A DNA stretch of 64,000 nucleotides. Source: Candidatus Hydrogenedentota bacterium (GTDB taxonomy: Bacteria > Hydrogenedentota > Hydrogenedentia > Hydrogenedentales > SLHB01). The DNA lies in the NCBI GenBank assembly GCA_019695095.1, contig JAIBAQ010000003.1, positions 1 through 64,000 of the forward strand. Direction: 5' to 3'. The notes beneath the pieces were generated by a model. That model made no database searches, was not told where the DNA came from, and saw only the letters and a program-made list of their open reading frames with translations. The position numbers and the translations under genes were made by a program. Position 1 is the first letter of the stretch. Each line of letters opens with the position of its first letter. Of the stretch, positions 16,832 to 26,101 are shown in pieces.

Positions 16832-18166
16832 TTAGTCCGACGGCTCGCGACGATCCCGCTCTGCGAATTCATCGAGACGAGCCTTGAACTCAGCCTCTTT
16901 TCCCCGGCCGGCCGGATGGTAGTACGTTCCTCTCGGCACGCCGTAATCCTGCGTCACATACCCGTCCTTGTGATCATGGGCGTACTGATAGCCTTCACCG
17001 TGTCCGAGCTTCTTCGCGCCTGGGTAGTGCGTGTCTTGGAGGTGTATCGGCACCGCGACCGTCTTGCCTTCCTTCACGTCGCTCGTGGCTTGCGCGATGC
17101 CCATGTAAGAGGCATTGCTCTTCGGCGCGCACGCTACGTAGGTTGCCGCCTGCGCCAGGATGATCTGCGCTTCGGGCATGCCGATGAACTCGCAGGCTTG
17201 CCACGCCGCCGTCGCCACCACAATGGCCATCGGGTCAGCGTTGCCCACGTCTTCCGAGGCTGCAATGCAGATACGTCGTGCGATGAAGCGCGGGTTTTCA
17301 CCCGCGGCGAGCATCAAAGCCATCCAATACAACGCGGAATCCGGGTCGGTGCCCCGCATGCTCTTGATGAACGCGGAGGCAGCGTCGTAATGCTCGTCGC
17401 CGGTCCCGTCGTAGTGAATGAGTTTCTTCTGTATCGACTCCTGCGCGACATCGAGCGAGATCGCGACGATTCCGTCGACCGGGACCGTCGTCAATACGGC
17501 AATCTCAAGGGCATTGAGCGCCCTCCGCGCGTCTCCCTCCGAATACGTGGCGATGTGCAGTAGCGCGTCGTCGTCCGCACGCACCTCGATATCGGTCCAG
17601 CCTCGTTCCGGATGCGCCAGCGCGCGTTTCATCAGGCGTACTACGTGCTCCTCGGTAAGGCGGTGCAGTTCGAAAACCTGAGAACGAGAAAGCAAAGGAG
17701 CGACGACGGAGAAGAAAGGGTTCTCGGTTGTCGCGCCGACGAGAATGATATTGCCGTTCTCGACGTCGGGCAGCAGGGCATCCTGTTGTGCGCGATTGAA
17801 GCGGTGAATCTCGTCGACAAACACGATCGTGCGTTTGCCTTCATGAACGCGCCGGGCCTTTGCCGCATCGATCAACGCACGAAGATCCTTCACGCCAGAG
17901 GTCACTGCGTTAAGGTTGTCGAACGCCGACCGCGTACGCATGGCAATGATGCGCGCCAGCGCAGTCTTTCCGCAGCCGGGTGGGCCATAGAGCAGCAAAG
18001 ACGTGATGCGGTCGGCTTCTATGGCCCTCCGCAGGATTTTCCCTGGGCCCACAATGTGTTCCTGGCCCACCAAGTCGTCCAGCGTGCGGGGGGCAACGCG
18101 ACGCGCCAAGGGCGCTTCCTTGCGCAGTCTTTCCGCGGCTGCATGTTTGAAGAGATCGTCTGACAT
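16832..18166 (-). CDS. rarA: Replication-associated recombination protein A (AAA+ ATPase)
   Basis: The 444-residue product matches the RarA/MgsA/WRNIP1 family, which acts at stalled replication forks and on single-stranded DNA-binding protein-coated DNA. The start at 18166 is chosen because the family-typical N-terminus ([19 protein letters not shown]) follows 20 residues in; the longer frame runs into a tandem repeat. Walker A is GPPGCGKT (61-68), and Walker B is FVDEIHRFN (116-124) with the RarA-specific histidine-rich continuation. The sensor region [10 protein letters not shown] is near 145. The C-terminal tetramerisation domain holds the typical [20 protein letters not shown], and ends with [15 protein letters not shown]. 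It stands alone, divergent from chrA. Confidence 0.95.
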   Translation of the reverse strand: MSDDLFKHAAAERLRKEAPLARRVAPRTLDDLVGQEHIVGPGKILRRAIEADRITSLLLYGPPGCGKTALARIIAMRTRSAFDNLNAVTSGVKDLRALIDAAKARRVHEGKRTIVFVDEIHRFNRAQQDALLPDVENGNIILVGATTENPFFSVVAPLLSRSQVFELHRLTEEHVVRLMKRALAHPERGWTDIEVRADDDALLHIATYSEGDARRALNALEIAVLTTVPVDGIVAISLDVAQESIQKKLIHYDGTGDEHYDAASAFIKSMRGTDPDSALYWMALMLAAGENPRFIARRICIAASEDVGNADPMAIVVATAAWQACEFIGMPEAQIILAQAATYVACAPKSNASYMGIAQATSDVKEGKTVAVPIHLQDTHYPGAKKLGHGEGYQYAHDHKDGYVTQDYGVPRGTYYHPAGRGKEAEFKARLDEFAERDRREPSD

Positions 18167-18220
18167 GGGCTTATGGTAGCGCACGCGCCGTGACTGGACA
18201 AAGGTTGGGTTTAGCGTGAC

Positions 18221-18270
18221 GGACACGGACGAACACGGACGGACACGGACCAACACGGACGGTCACGGAC
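18221..18270. repeat. Tandem repeat, 5 x 10 bp
   Basis: Five adjoining decamers fit the consensus GRACACGGAC: GGACACGGAC, GAACACGGAC, GGACACGGAC, CAACACGGAC and GGTCACGGAC. The array lies between the divergent rarA and chrA genes, about 55 bp upstream of the rarA start. It has no spacers, so it is not a CRISPR. Confidence 0.85.
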
Positions 18271-18455
18271 GTGATGGAGACCTGCGGTCGCCTGCCGACA
18301 AGTGTGTCGGCGGAGTGGCGCGGTCGGGAGATAGCGCCACAGCGAGGACGATATGGACGGAGTGGGCGGCGCCACGTATTCAATAGCAGCGAGGCTGTTG
18401 TGCAACGTGTGGCTTCGGTATGATTCAACGTGTGCCCTTCGAAGGAGGATGGTTG

Positions 18456-19631
18456 GTGCAGTCGGGTCGAGAGCGGAAATCCGATACGTGCGGTCCTGGT
18501 GTGACCGAAACCGAAAGCATGACTTTTCTCATCGCTGTCTTTCTTCGTCTGGGTGTGACGGCATTCGGAGGGCCTGCCGCGCATGTGTCTCTGATGGAGG
18601 ATGAATTCGTGTCTCGCCGCCGATGGCTGAGCCGCGAAGAATTCCTGGACCTGCTCGGCGCGACCAACTTGATTCCAGGTCCCAACTCCACGGAGATGGC
18701 CATTCACATCGGATACCGGCGCGCGGGCTGGCGCGGGTTTCTCATTGGCGGCGTATGCTTCATCCTGCCCGCGGCACTGATTGTCACGCTATTGAGTTGG
18801 GTCTATGTGCGCTATGGGTCGCTACCGCAGGCGGCGGGCCTACTGAGCGGAATTAAACCCGTAATCATGATCGTCATTTTTCAAGCGTTGTGGCGCATGG
18901 GGCGCGCTGCGATGAAGACGCGCGCGTTGCTTGCAGTGGCGATTGGGTGCGCCCTATTGAACGCGGCAGGCGTACATGAACTTGCCGTGTTGATGGCGGC
19001 GGGCATAACAGCGGTGTTCATAGTGCGCTTGCCGTCACGGACGGCGGCCGCGTTGGCTCTTCCATTGGGGTTTCCGTACGCGGCTGTTTCATTATCGGCA
19101 ACGGCCGCACCGTTTAGTATGGCCGCACTCTTCCTGTTCTTCATGAAGGTGGGGTCGGTCCTTTTTGGAGGCGGTTACGTGCTGTTGGCTTTTCTGCGCG
19201 CCGACTTGGTGGATCGATGGAGGTGGCTTACAGAAGCACAGTTGTTGGATGCCATCGCCGTGGGGCAAGTCACCCCAGGTCCTCTATTCACATCGGCGAC
19301 GTTTGTCGGTTATTTGCTCGCGGGCCCGTGGGGAGCGGCAGTCGCTACTATTGGGATCTTTCTGCCTGCATTTGTCTTCGTTGCCCTGAGTATCCCTTTG
19401 CTGCCTCGCCTGCGCACTTCCCCGACATTCGCTGCCGCGTTAGATGGTATTAATGCCGGTTCGCTGGCCCTCATGGCCGTGGTCTCGTGGAGACTTGGCG
19501 CGACTTCGCTGACAAATTGGCCTTCGCTGCTTATTGCCTGCATCGCCGCAGTTTTGTTGTTAGGCTATCGCGTCAATACAACGTGGCTGGTGCTCGGAGG
19601 AGCTGCGATAGGACTGCTCTTTCTCCGCTGA
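18456..19631 (+). CDS. chrA: Chromate transporter, two-domain ChrA family
   Basis: The GTG at 18456 is chosen because AAGGAGG (18442-18448) lies 7 bases upstream; an in-frame ATG at 18420 has no site. The 391-residue product is a chromate/sulfate-antiporter family membrane protein with two homologous CHR domains. Domain 1 begins with FLRLGVTAFGGPAAHVSLME and carries NLIPGPNSTEMAIHIG. Domain 2 begins with FFMKVGSVLFGGGYVLLAF and carries AVGQVTPGPLFTSATFVGY. About ten hydrophobic segments are visible. Family members export chromate from the cytoplasm. Not all homologues have been shown to do so, and nothing nearby (such as a ChrB regulator) confirms the substrate. It is convergent with the HTH gene. 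Confidence 0.87.
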   Translation: MQSGRERKSDTCGPGVTETESMTFLIAVFLRLGVTAFGGPAAHVSLMEDEFVSRRRWLSREEFLDLLGATNLIPGPNSTEMAIHIGYRRAGWRGFLIGGVCFILPAALIVTLLSWVYVRYGSLPQAAGLLSGIKPVIMIVIFQALWRMGRAAMKTRALLAVAIGCALLNAAGVHELAVLMAAGITAVFIVRLPSRTAAALALPLGFPYAAVSLSATAAPFSMAALFLFFMKVGSVLFGGGYVLLAFLRADLVDRWRWLTEAQLLDAIAVGQVTPGPLFTSATFVGYLLAGPWGAAVATIGIFLPAFVFVALSIPLLPRLRTSPTFAAALDGINAGSLALMAVVSWRLGATSLTNWPSLLIACIAAVLLLGYRVNTTWLVLGGAAIGLLFLR

Positions 19632-19667
19632 CGCTCGGGCAGGAAAGTCGTTACTGGTTTCCTTCCC

Positions 19668-20138
19668 TTAGCGGGCCGATTCGACAGGAGCGGATGGGAC
19701 AACAAGATCTTCGTCGGTGGTGCTTGCGTGAACGCGCTGCTCACCGGGGTCGGCGGCGGGGCGGACCACGACGGCGTAGGTTACCCAACCCAGAATGATG
19801 ATGCCGCACACGGCAGCCCAGGTGACGACTTCGTTCATCCAGGGAGGAAGCATGATCTGATTCGTGTCGGAGCGTCGAAGGAAGCGGCCTGAAGGCTTGG
19901 TGGCATCGTGATAGAGATCGATGTACCGATCGGGATCGAGCTCAAGGAATTGACAATAGGTCCGCAGGAAACCTACGGCGTAACACGGCGCAGGCATCTG
20001 TTGCATATCGCCTGCTTCCAGTGCGCGAATGAATGTCGGAGAGACGCGGATTTTGCGATAGACATCATCGACGGTAAATCCGAGTTCTTCCCGCCTTTGT
20101 CGCAGGTCTGTACCTGGGAATGCTTGCTTAACCGTCAT
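19668..20138 (-). CDS. RodZ-like helix-turn-helix membrane protein
   Basis: The 156-residue product has a cytoplasmic Cro/RodZ-type HTH domain (about residues 10-75; LRQRREELGFTVDDVYRKI, SPTFIRALEAGD, YAVGFLRTYCQFLELDP). After it comes one transmembrane helix (about 107-128, VVTWAAVCGIIILGWVTYAV) and a short acidic tail. This is the architecture of RodZ, which links the MreB cytoskeleton to the cell wall machinery, but the large periplasmic beta-domain of full RodZ is missing. The call is therefore RodZ-like. The ATG at 20138 lies four bases after the ftsK stop, with AGGTGG 10 bases upstream, so it is co-transcribed with ftsK. An in-frame start 33 bases earlier would overlap ftsK. Confidence 0.75.
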   Translation of the reverse strand: MTVKQAFPGTDLRQRREELGFTVDDVYRKIRVSPTFIRALEAGDMQQMPAPCYAVGFLRTYCQFLELDPDRYIDLYHDATKPSGRFLRRSDTNQIMLPPWMNEVVTWAAVCGIIILGWVTYAVVVRPAADPGEQRVHASTTDEDLVVPSAPVESAR

Positions 20139-20142
20139 AGTG

Positions 20143-22710
20143 CTAAGCCACCTCGTCGCTTGGCGGAGCACTCACCAGGATTTCCCGAGCTTTGCTTCCG
20201 CTGTGCGGCCCCACGATCCCCTTCAGTTCCATCATATCGATCAACCGCGCTGCCCGAGTATACCCGACTCTCAGGCGCCGTTGCACCATAGAAATTGAGG
20301 CCTGTCCAGTCTCCAACACAACCCGTATGGCTTCATCGAACAGTTCGTCGTCCTGGTCCACCAGGTCTTCGACGCTTTCTTTCGATTTCCCGAAGTTGGC
20401 GATCTCGTCGCGGTACTGCGGCGGAGCCTGGGTCTTCAGGTACGCGATGAGGCGATTCATCTCATCGTCGCACACGAATGCCCCCTGAATACGGGTGGGC
20501 TTAGACTGCCCGGCGGGAAGGTACAACATATCCCCCTTCCCGATCAAGCGTTCGGCCCCGATTTCGTCCAAAATGCACCGGGAATCCACCCGGGAGGAGA
20601 CCTGGAATGAGACTCGGCAGGGGAAATTGGCCTTAATAACCCCGGTTAACACGTCTACGGACGGGCGTTGGGTGGCGATAATGAGGTGGATACCCACTGC
20701 TCGGGCCAATTGCGCCAGGCGGGCGATGGCGTCTTCCACTTCGGCACGGGCCAGCATCATCAAATCGGCCAATTCGTCGATAACGCACACGATATACGGG
20801 AGTTTTCGGATAGCGGCCACGGATTCGCCGTTCTCTTCTTCTTGGCCCTCGCCTCCGACCATTTCGATTTCGCCGTTTTCGACGCTCTGGTTGTACACTT
20901 CAATATTGCGCACGCGCAGATGCGCGAAGAGTCGGTAGCGTTCTTCCATCTCGACGATGAGCCAGTTCAATGCGGAGGCTGCTTTTTTCGGATCCGTCAC
21001 GACCGGCGTGATCAAGTGTGGGATGTCGTTGAAGATCGACAATTCCACCATCTTGGGATCGATCAGCATCATCTGCAGTTCGTCGGGTGTGCGCCTGTAG
21101 AGCAGGCTTGCAAGCAGGGTCTTCACGCAGACGGTCTTTCCTGCGCCGGTCGCGCCTGCCACGAGCAGGTGAGGCATGGAGGCCAGGTCCGCGACCATTA
21201 CGTCACCTGCAATGTCTTTCCCAAGCGCGAGGTTCAATGCGCCTTTGCTTCGCGTGAAGATTCGCGATTCAAGGAGTTCGCGCACAACGACCGGTTCGCG
21301 GTCCTTGTTGGGTACTTCGATGCCTACGCGGCCCTTACCGGGGATTGGGGCTTCTACGCGCACGCGGTGCGCTTTCAATGCCAACGCAATATCGTCCGCC
21401 AATGACAGGAAACGGCTCACTTTGATTCCGGGCGCGGGTTCAAGTTCGAAACGCGTGATGGTCGGTCCGCGCGTTACATCCGTGACTTTGGCTTCAATGC
21501 CGAAAGTCTGCAAACATTCCTCAAGCATTGCGCTGGTGCGCACCAATTCCTGCGTGCGGTCCGCCATTTTCGGTGGCGCGGCAGGATCGAACAGATCAAT
21601 GGGAGGCCGCGTATATTTCTTGGGATACACGTAGTCCGGCGGCAACTCTTCTTGAACGTCCATCTTGCGGCGCGGCATGGGCGCTTGGCGGCCCTTTGGC
21701 TTCAAGGCCGTGAACTGAATGGGTGGCGGTGCTTCAACGACAGAGACCGTTTCTTCCTCTTCAATTTCCGCTACCATCCCGGAGTGCTTGTCGGCATTCG
21801 CGACATCCACCGCCTCTTCTTCATCCGAAATGAAGTCCTCGTCTTCAGCGGCAACCTTGTGGTTCGATACGCTTTCTGCGGAAGGCGTCGTAACGAATAC
21901 CGAGCGGCCTCCCCTGAATCGCACGATGTGGGGAGGTTCCGGCACGTCATCGTCGTAACCTGACGTGGCGATCACGGGGGTCAAATCAAACGGACACTCA
22001 TCGGTGGCCGCCAATTCCTCATCAAGGAGTTCGTCGATATCGGGAACGGACTCAGGCAGTTCTTTGCGCACACGAGGTCTTCCCCGCAGATCTTCTTCCA
22101 CATGCCCACGTCGAGCCGCCCACCAATCACCCACGCGCATAACCGAGCGAAGCGAGGATTTTACGAACCAGACGACAAAGAGGCGCAGATTGTTGATGAG
22201 CCGGATGAACAAGAATTCCGTGGAGAGCAACAGGCCTATGACCGCCAGCATGCCGGCAATGATGTTTGCGCCAATGACGCCAAAGTAGGTATCGATCAGC
22301 GATCCGGTAAACGCCCCGACCATACCTCCGACGGGGTCACCCTCGTGCGCCAAGGACATGTCGACGTGCAAGAGGGCCGCGACCGACGCGAGAAGCACCA
22401 ACGCTCCTACGGCGCGTATCCCCAGTCGGTCGAGCGGGCGGTTAGCGAGAAGCATTCCGCCCCAGACTCCTGTAATGACGTAGAGGGCATGAGCCGCGCC
22501 CCCGAAGACCAAGGTGAGTATCCCGGCAAGGGCGGCCCCCACAGGTCCCAGGACATTAGGCACTTCGGACATGCCATCTATAGGGCGGCGCACATCACTT
22601 TCATAGCCGTCGGTGACGAGGGCCAGGAAAATAATAATAGTAGCTAAAATTACAACTATGCCAACAATTTCGCGTCGCCGCTCAGTGTGCAGTTCTTCAT
22701 AGGCATACAT
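20143..22710 (-). CDS. ftsK: DNA translocase FtsK/SpoIIIE
   Basis: The 855-residue product pumps chromosomal DNA through the division septum and promotes dimer resolution. The ATG at 22710 follows GAGGTC by about seven bases. The N-terminus has four to five transmembrane helices (about residues 13-190), followed by an acidic linker (about 200-380). The motor domain carries Walker A GATGAGKT (519-526) and Walker B CVIDELADLM (about 641-650), plus ATQRPSVDVLTG. The C-terminal winged-helix gamma domain (about 786-850; VQRRLRVGYTRAARLID) reads the chromosome polarity sequences. A well-spaced promoter lies upstream at 22754-22782. The RodZ-like gene follows after 4 bp, so division and shape functions are probably co-expressed. 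Confidence 0.96.
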   Translation of the reverse strand: MYAYEELHTERRREIVGIVVILATIIIFLALVTDGYESDVRRPIDGMSEVPNVLGPVGAALAGILTLVFGGAAHALYVITGVWGGMLLANRPLDRLGIRAVGALVLLASVAALLHVDMSLAHEGDPVGGMVGAFTGSLIDTYFGVIGANIIAGMLAVIGLLLSTEFLFIRLINNLRLFVVWFVKSSLRSVMRVGDWWAARRGHVEEDLRGRPRVRKELPESVPDIDELLDEELAATDECPFDLTPVIATSGYDDDVPEPPHIVRFRGGRSVFVTTPSAESVSNHKVAAEDEDFISDEEEAVDVANADKHSGMVAEIEEEETVSVVEAPPPIQFTALKPKGRQAPMPRRKMDVQEELPPDYVYPKKYTRPPIDLFDPAAPPKMADRTQELVRTSAMLEECLQTFGIEAKVTDVTRGPTITRFELEPAPGIKVSRFLSLADDIALALKAHRVRVEAPIPGKGRVGIEVPNKDREPVVVRELLESRIFTRSKGALNLALGKDIAGDVMVADLASMPHLLVAGATGAGKTVCVKTLLASLLYRRTPDELQMMLIDPKMVELSIFNDIPHLITPVVTDPKKAASALNWLIVEMEERYRLFAHLRVRNIEVYNQSVENGEIEMVGGEGQEEENGESVAAIRKLPYIVCVIDELADLMMLARAEVEDAIARLAQLARAVGIHLIIATQRPSVDVLTGVIKANFPCRVSFQVSSRVDSRCILDEIGAERLIGKGDMLYLPAGQSKPTRIQGAFVCDDEMNRLIAYLKTQAPPQYRDEIANFGKSKESVEDLVDQDDELFDEAIRVVLETGQASISMVQRRLRVGYTRAARLIDMMELKGIVGPHSGSKAREILVSAPPSDEVA

Positions 22711-22753
22711 GGCTGGACCTCGGTTGCTGCTGCGACCGCTTCTATATATAGAA

Positions 22754-22782
22754 AGTGTAGCAAATTGCAGCGAGGAGTGCAA
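22754..22782 (-). promoter_or_regulatory. Sigma-70-like promoter of ftsK
   Basis: On the minus strand TTGCAC (22782-22777) and TACACT (22759-22754) are 17 bp apart. A transcript would begin near 22747, giving a leader of about 37 nt that contains the GAGGTC ribosome site. Confidence 0.62.
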
Positions 22783-23171
22783 CAGAATATTGTGTTCGCT
22801 CTCCGCCCAATATCTATTACTTGTGCCCAGTGCGTATACCGAGATAATTGCCTCCTATATATTGTTTTGCGTTTCAAATGACCACGTAAATCCTACGGAA
22901 AATTCAATAAATAATCTTATCCTTATTGTACCCCAATAGAAATGACTTGACAAGTTCATCTGAAAGGGTCTGACAGGGGCCAGTAGCAGAAGACAAAGAT
23001 ATAGCCTAGGGAGCAGGGTGGATGTATAATAATAAAACGTGATATTTGGGTCCGCACATACAGGGGCGCCCTCATGTCCTGCATCGCGGAGAGAAGATTT
23101 AGCATCCTATCGGCAACTGTTTATCCTCCGGACAATAATCTGTTGTCGGTGCCGTTGGAAGAAGGGCAGTA
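22783..23171. other. AT-rich divergent intergenic region, possible kinase promoter
   Basis: This part of the ftsK/kinase gap is clearly richer in A+T than its surroundings. On the plus strand a perfect -10 hexamer, TATAAT (23025-23030), stands without a good -35, giving a leader of about 135 nt before the kinase. No open frame with a ribosome site and no terminator are seen. Confidence 0.4.
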
Positions 23172-25655
23172 ATGAAGCAACGCATCCAGGCGCTAGTCGG
23201 CGTCGTTCTGACGCTGATTTTAGGCAATCTGGCTCTTGCTTGGTTTCTACTCCATGTCCTGAGCCAGGATGCAACGGACAGGCTTGCTAGGCTGCGCACG
23301 GCCCAAGAGAGCGAGATGGTCGCTGAGATGCGCGGCAGGGTCGACATCGCGTGCGACCTAATCCATTACATCATGAACACATCACCCACCGTGGAGGCAG
23401 CACAGCAGGCAGCGATAGAGGCGTGCGCTCGGATTCGATTTGGCGATGGGAATTACCTTTGGGTGCACCGTCTTGATCCCGGGGAACCGCGGAGAGCGTG
23501 GATGCTTGTGCACCCTTTGAAGGATTTGGAAGGCCATGAGGTCACCGGCCTGATTGACCTCGAACGAGTATCCAAGTTCTATCTCAATGGCGAGATAGTC
23601 GACAGGTCCGATCCGCGTGTCGCGGCCGTGAAACCGCTCGATATTTTCGCGGAATTTAACCGGGTCTGCCTTTCCCATCGTGAAGGGGTTGTCGGATATT
23701 ACTGGCCAAAGGCAACTGGAGGCCGGGCCACTGACGTGGGCTACCGCAAGCTCGCGTTTGTGAAGCTAGTTCCGGAGTGGAATTGGGTGGTGGGCGCCGG
23801 AGCGTATGCGGACGCGATCGACGAAGCAACAAACGCACGCGCAGCCGATTTGCACAATGAACATCTTAAGCTTGTCCATATGGCGCAAATTGCCCTGCTG
23901 CTGTTTTCGGCTGTAACGGTGGCTGTTGTTTCGTTTTTCGTATGGCGATTGATGCGGTGGCAGATCACGGAGTTGAAAGCGGAGGTGGAGGAGCGTAAGC
24001 GCACGGAAGCCGAGTTGAGGCAGAGTGAGCAGAATTACCGTGAAATCTTCGATGCGACCGACGTGGCGGTCTTCATCCACGATCGTTCGGGCAAGGTTCT
24101 CGACGCGAACAACTGCGCGTGCGAGATGCTTGGGTACTCTCGTGCGGAGTTGCTTTCGTTCGATCTGGACAAGATGGGGATGGGAGCGCCCCCGTACACC
24201 GGTAAAGATGCAAGGGAATGGTTTCGCCGGACCATTGAAGAAGGTCCTCAACGTCTCGAATGGCGCGCCCGCAGACGTGACGGAAGCATTATTGACGAGG
24301 AAGTCGCGCTGCGCGCATCGCGCATTGTAGGGACGGAGTGCATCCTTGCGGCGGTCCACAATATTACCGCGCGCAAGCGCGCGGAGGAGCAAGTGGCGCT
24401 CGACGCTCAGCGCTCCGCCGCACTGCTCGCGCTGAACAGAATGGATCGGTCCTCGCTCCAAGAGATTACCGACTTTGCCTTGGAGGAGGCGGTGCGCCTA
24501 ACCAAGAGTTCGATCGGCTATTTGGCTTTTGTCAGTGAGGACATGACGGAAATGACGATGCATTCCTGGTCGCGAGTGGCCATGAAGGAGTGCGCCATTA
24601 TTGATAAGCCCATTCACTATTATGTGGCAGAGACAGGATTGTGGGGAGAAGCGATTCGACAGCGCAGGCCCATCATCACCAATGATTATACGGCCGAGAA
24701 TCCCTGGAAGAAGGGGACACCGGATGGGCACGTTGCTCTCATACGCCACATGAACGTTCCCGTTTTTGCCGGAGGGAGAATCGTTCTTCTTGCCGGGGTG
24801 GGCAATAAGGAGAGCGACTACGACGACACAGACCTTACCCAGCTAACGCTCATCATGGAAGGCATGTGGGGAATTCTGGAGCGGATACGCGCAGAAGAGC
24901 GCATACGCGAACTGAATGTGGATTTGGAGCGGCGCGTGCAGGAACGCACCGCACAACTGGAGAATGCGAACAAGGAGCTTGAGTCATTTGCGCACACGGT
25001 TTCCCACGACCTTCGCGCGCCGCTGCGGGCTGTCGATGGATTCAGTCAGGCATTGACAGAAGAGTATGAGTCTCGACTTGACGACACCGCCCGGGACTAT
25101 CTGCACCGAATTCGCGGCGGCGCGAGACGCATGGGGTTGCTGATTGAGGACCTCTTGCGATTGTCGCGGCTGACACGCACAGAGATGCACGTGGACCGAA
25201 TCGACCTTAGCAGCCTGGCGCGAGGCATCGTCGCTGACCTTCGCGAAGTTCACCCGGATAGAAACGTCGACTTCGTCGTGGAAGACAACATTACTGCGTC
25301 GGCGGATTCCGCGTTAATACGCATTGCCCTTGAGAATCTTCTTGGAAATGCGTGGAAATTTACAGGGAACAGTTCCAGCCCACGCATCGAATTTGGTGCA
25401 CTATCGGACAATGGGACCGTTGCCTATTTCGTCCGGGATAACGGTGCGGGATTCGACATGGCCCACAAGGAAAAACTGTTCGGAGTCTTTCAGCGTTTGC
25501 ACAACAACGATGAGTTTCCCGGAACGGGTATTGGTTTGGCAACGGTACAGAGGATTGTGCGCCGGCACGGTGGGCGGGTGTGGGCCGAAGGTACACCCGG
25601 TATAGGGGCCGTGTTCTATTTCACCTTGGCGGAAGAAGCTTCGTTACTGAAATAG
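23172..25655 (+). CDS. Membrane sensor histidine kinase (Cache - PAS - GAF - HisKA - HATPase)
   Basis: The 827-residue product begins with a transmembrane helix (about 8-30). An extracytoplasmic single Cache domain (about 35-225) follows, containing NYLWVHRLDP and LAFVKLVPEWNWVVGAGAY, and then a second helix (about 240-260). The cytoplasm holds a PAS domain (about 285-405; YREIFDATDVAVFIHDRSG), a GAF-type domain (about 420-575) and a coiled segment. The HisKA dimerisation helix has FAHTVSHDLRAPLRAVDGF (phosphorylated His in SHDLRAP), and the HATPase domain has N-box ENLLGNAWKFT and GAGFD and GTGIGLATV motifs. It resembles bacteriophytochrome-class kinases in the catalytic part. It lacks a receiver; the next gene, 13 bp downstream, is a lone receiver and the likely partner. 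Cache domains bind small ligands. Confidence 0.9.
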   Translation: MKQRIQALVGVVLTLILGNLALAWFLLHVLSQDATDRLARLRTAQESEMVAEMRGRVDIACDLIHYIMNTSPTVEAAQQAAIEACARIRFGDGNYLWVHRLDPGEPRRAWMLVHPLKDLEGHEVTGLIDLERVSKFYLNGEIVDRSDPRVAAVKPLDIFAEFNRVCLSHREGVVGYYWPKATGGRATDVGYRKLAFVKLVPEWNWVVGAGAYADAIDEATNARAADLHNEHLKLVHMAQIALLLFSAVTVAVVSFFVWRLMRWQITELKAEVEERKRTEAELRQSEQNYREIFDATDVAVFIHDRSGKVLDANNCACEMLGYSRAELLSFDLDKMGMGAPPYTGKDAREWFRRTIEEGPQRLEWRARRRDGSIIDEEVALRASRIVGTECILAAVHNITARKRAEEQVALDAQRSAALLALNRMDRSSLQEITDFALEEAVRLTKSSIGYLAFVSEDMTEMTMHSWSRVAMKECAIIDKPIHYYVAETGLWGEAIRQRRPIITNDYTAENPWKKGTPDGHVALIRHMNVPVFAGGRIVLLAGVGNKESDYDDTDLTQLTLIMEGMWGILERIRAEERIRELNVDLERRVQERTAQLENANKELESFAHTVSHDLRAPLRAVDGFSQALTEEYESRLDDTARDYLHRIRGGARRMGLLIEDLLRLSRLTRTEMHVDRIDLSSLARGIVADLREVHPDRNVDFVVEDNITASADSALIRIALENLLGNAWKFTGNSSSPRIEFGALSDNGTVAYFVRDNGAGFDMAHKEKLFGVFQRLHNNDEFPGTGIGLATVQRIVRRHGGRVWAEGTPGIGAVFYFTLAEEASLLK

Positions 25656-25668
25656 GAGCGACAGACCG

Positions 25669-26100
25669 ATGAACTCCGAACGCGTCATCCTACTCGTGGA
25701 AGACAATCCTGACGATGAAGCGCTTACCATTCGTGCACTGCGACGGAGCAACATTGCCAATCGAATTGAGGTCTGCAGAAACGGGCAAGACGCCGTTGAT
25801 CGCATACTTTCAGAATCACCGGACCACGCAACGCCGTGTGTTGTGTTGCTTGATCTCAAACTGCCGAAATTGGATGGGCTTGAGGTGCTCCGTCAGATAC
25901 GCGCGAATGCGCGGACACGAATGATCCCCGTGGTTGTCTTAACGTCGTCAAGCGAAGAGGAGGACATTGTCGATAGTTATAGTCTCGGCGCCAATAGTTA
26001 TGTCCGTAAGCCGGTGGAATTCGATGACTTCTTTCGAGCGGTCGGCCAGCTCGGGTTATACTGGTTAGTGGTGAATGAGCCTTTCCCCGATTCGAGGTAG
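25669..26100 (+). CDS. Single-domain response regulator (Rcp1-like)
   Basis: The 143-residue product is one receiver domain with no output domain. The acidic pocket is VEDNPDDEAL, the phosphoacceptor aspartate lies in LLDLKLPKLDG, the switch Thr/Ser is in VVLTSSSEE, and the conserved lysine is in YVRKPVEF. The VEDNPDD...RRSN and long alpha-4 region resemble receivers paired with phytochrome-type kinases (Rcp1 type). It lies 13 bp after the sensor kinase and its stop is adjacent to the next kinase gene. It therefore probably carries phosphate between the two, as in a phosphorelay. A purine-rich GGAG precedes the ATG. Confidence 0.9.
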   Translation: MNSERVILLVEDNPDDEALTIRALRRSNIANRIEVCRNGQDAVDRILSESPDHATPCVVLLDLKLPKLDGLEVLRQIRANARTRMIPVVVLTSSSEEEDIVDSYSLGANSYVRKPVEFDDFFRAVGQLGLYWLVVNEPFPDSR

Positions 26101-26101
26101 T

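Noticed and set aside
18221-18270. Possible CRISPR array
   Set aside because: The units are only 10 bp and directly adjoining, with no spacers and no cas genes nearby.
22656-22877. A 73-codon minus-strand frame overlapping the ftsK start
   Set aside because: It crosses the ftsK promoter and ribosome site, has no domain and no ribosome site of its own.
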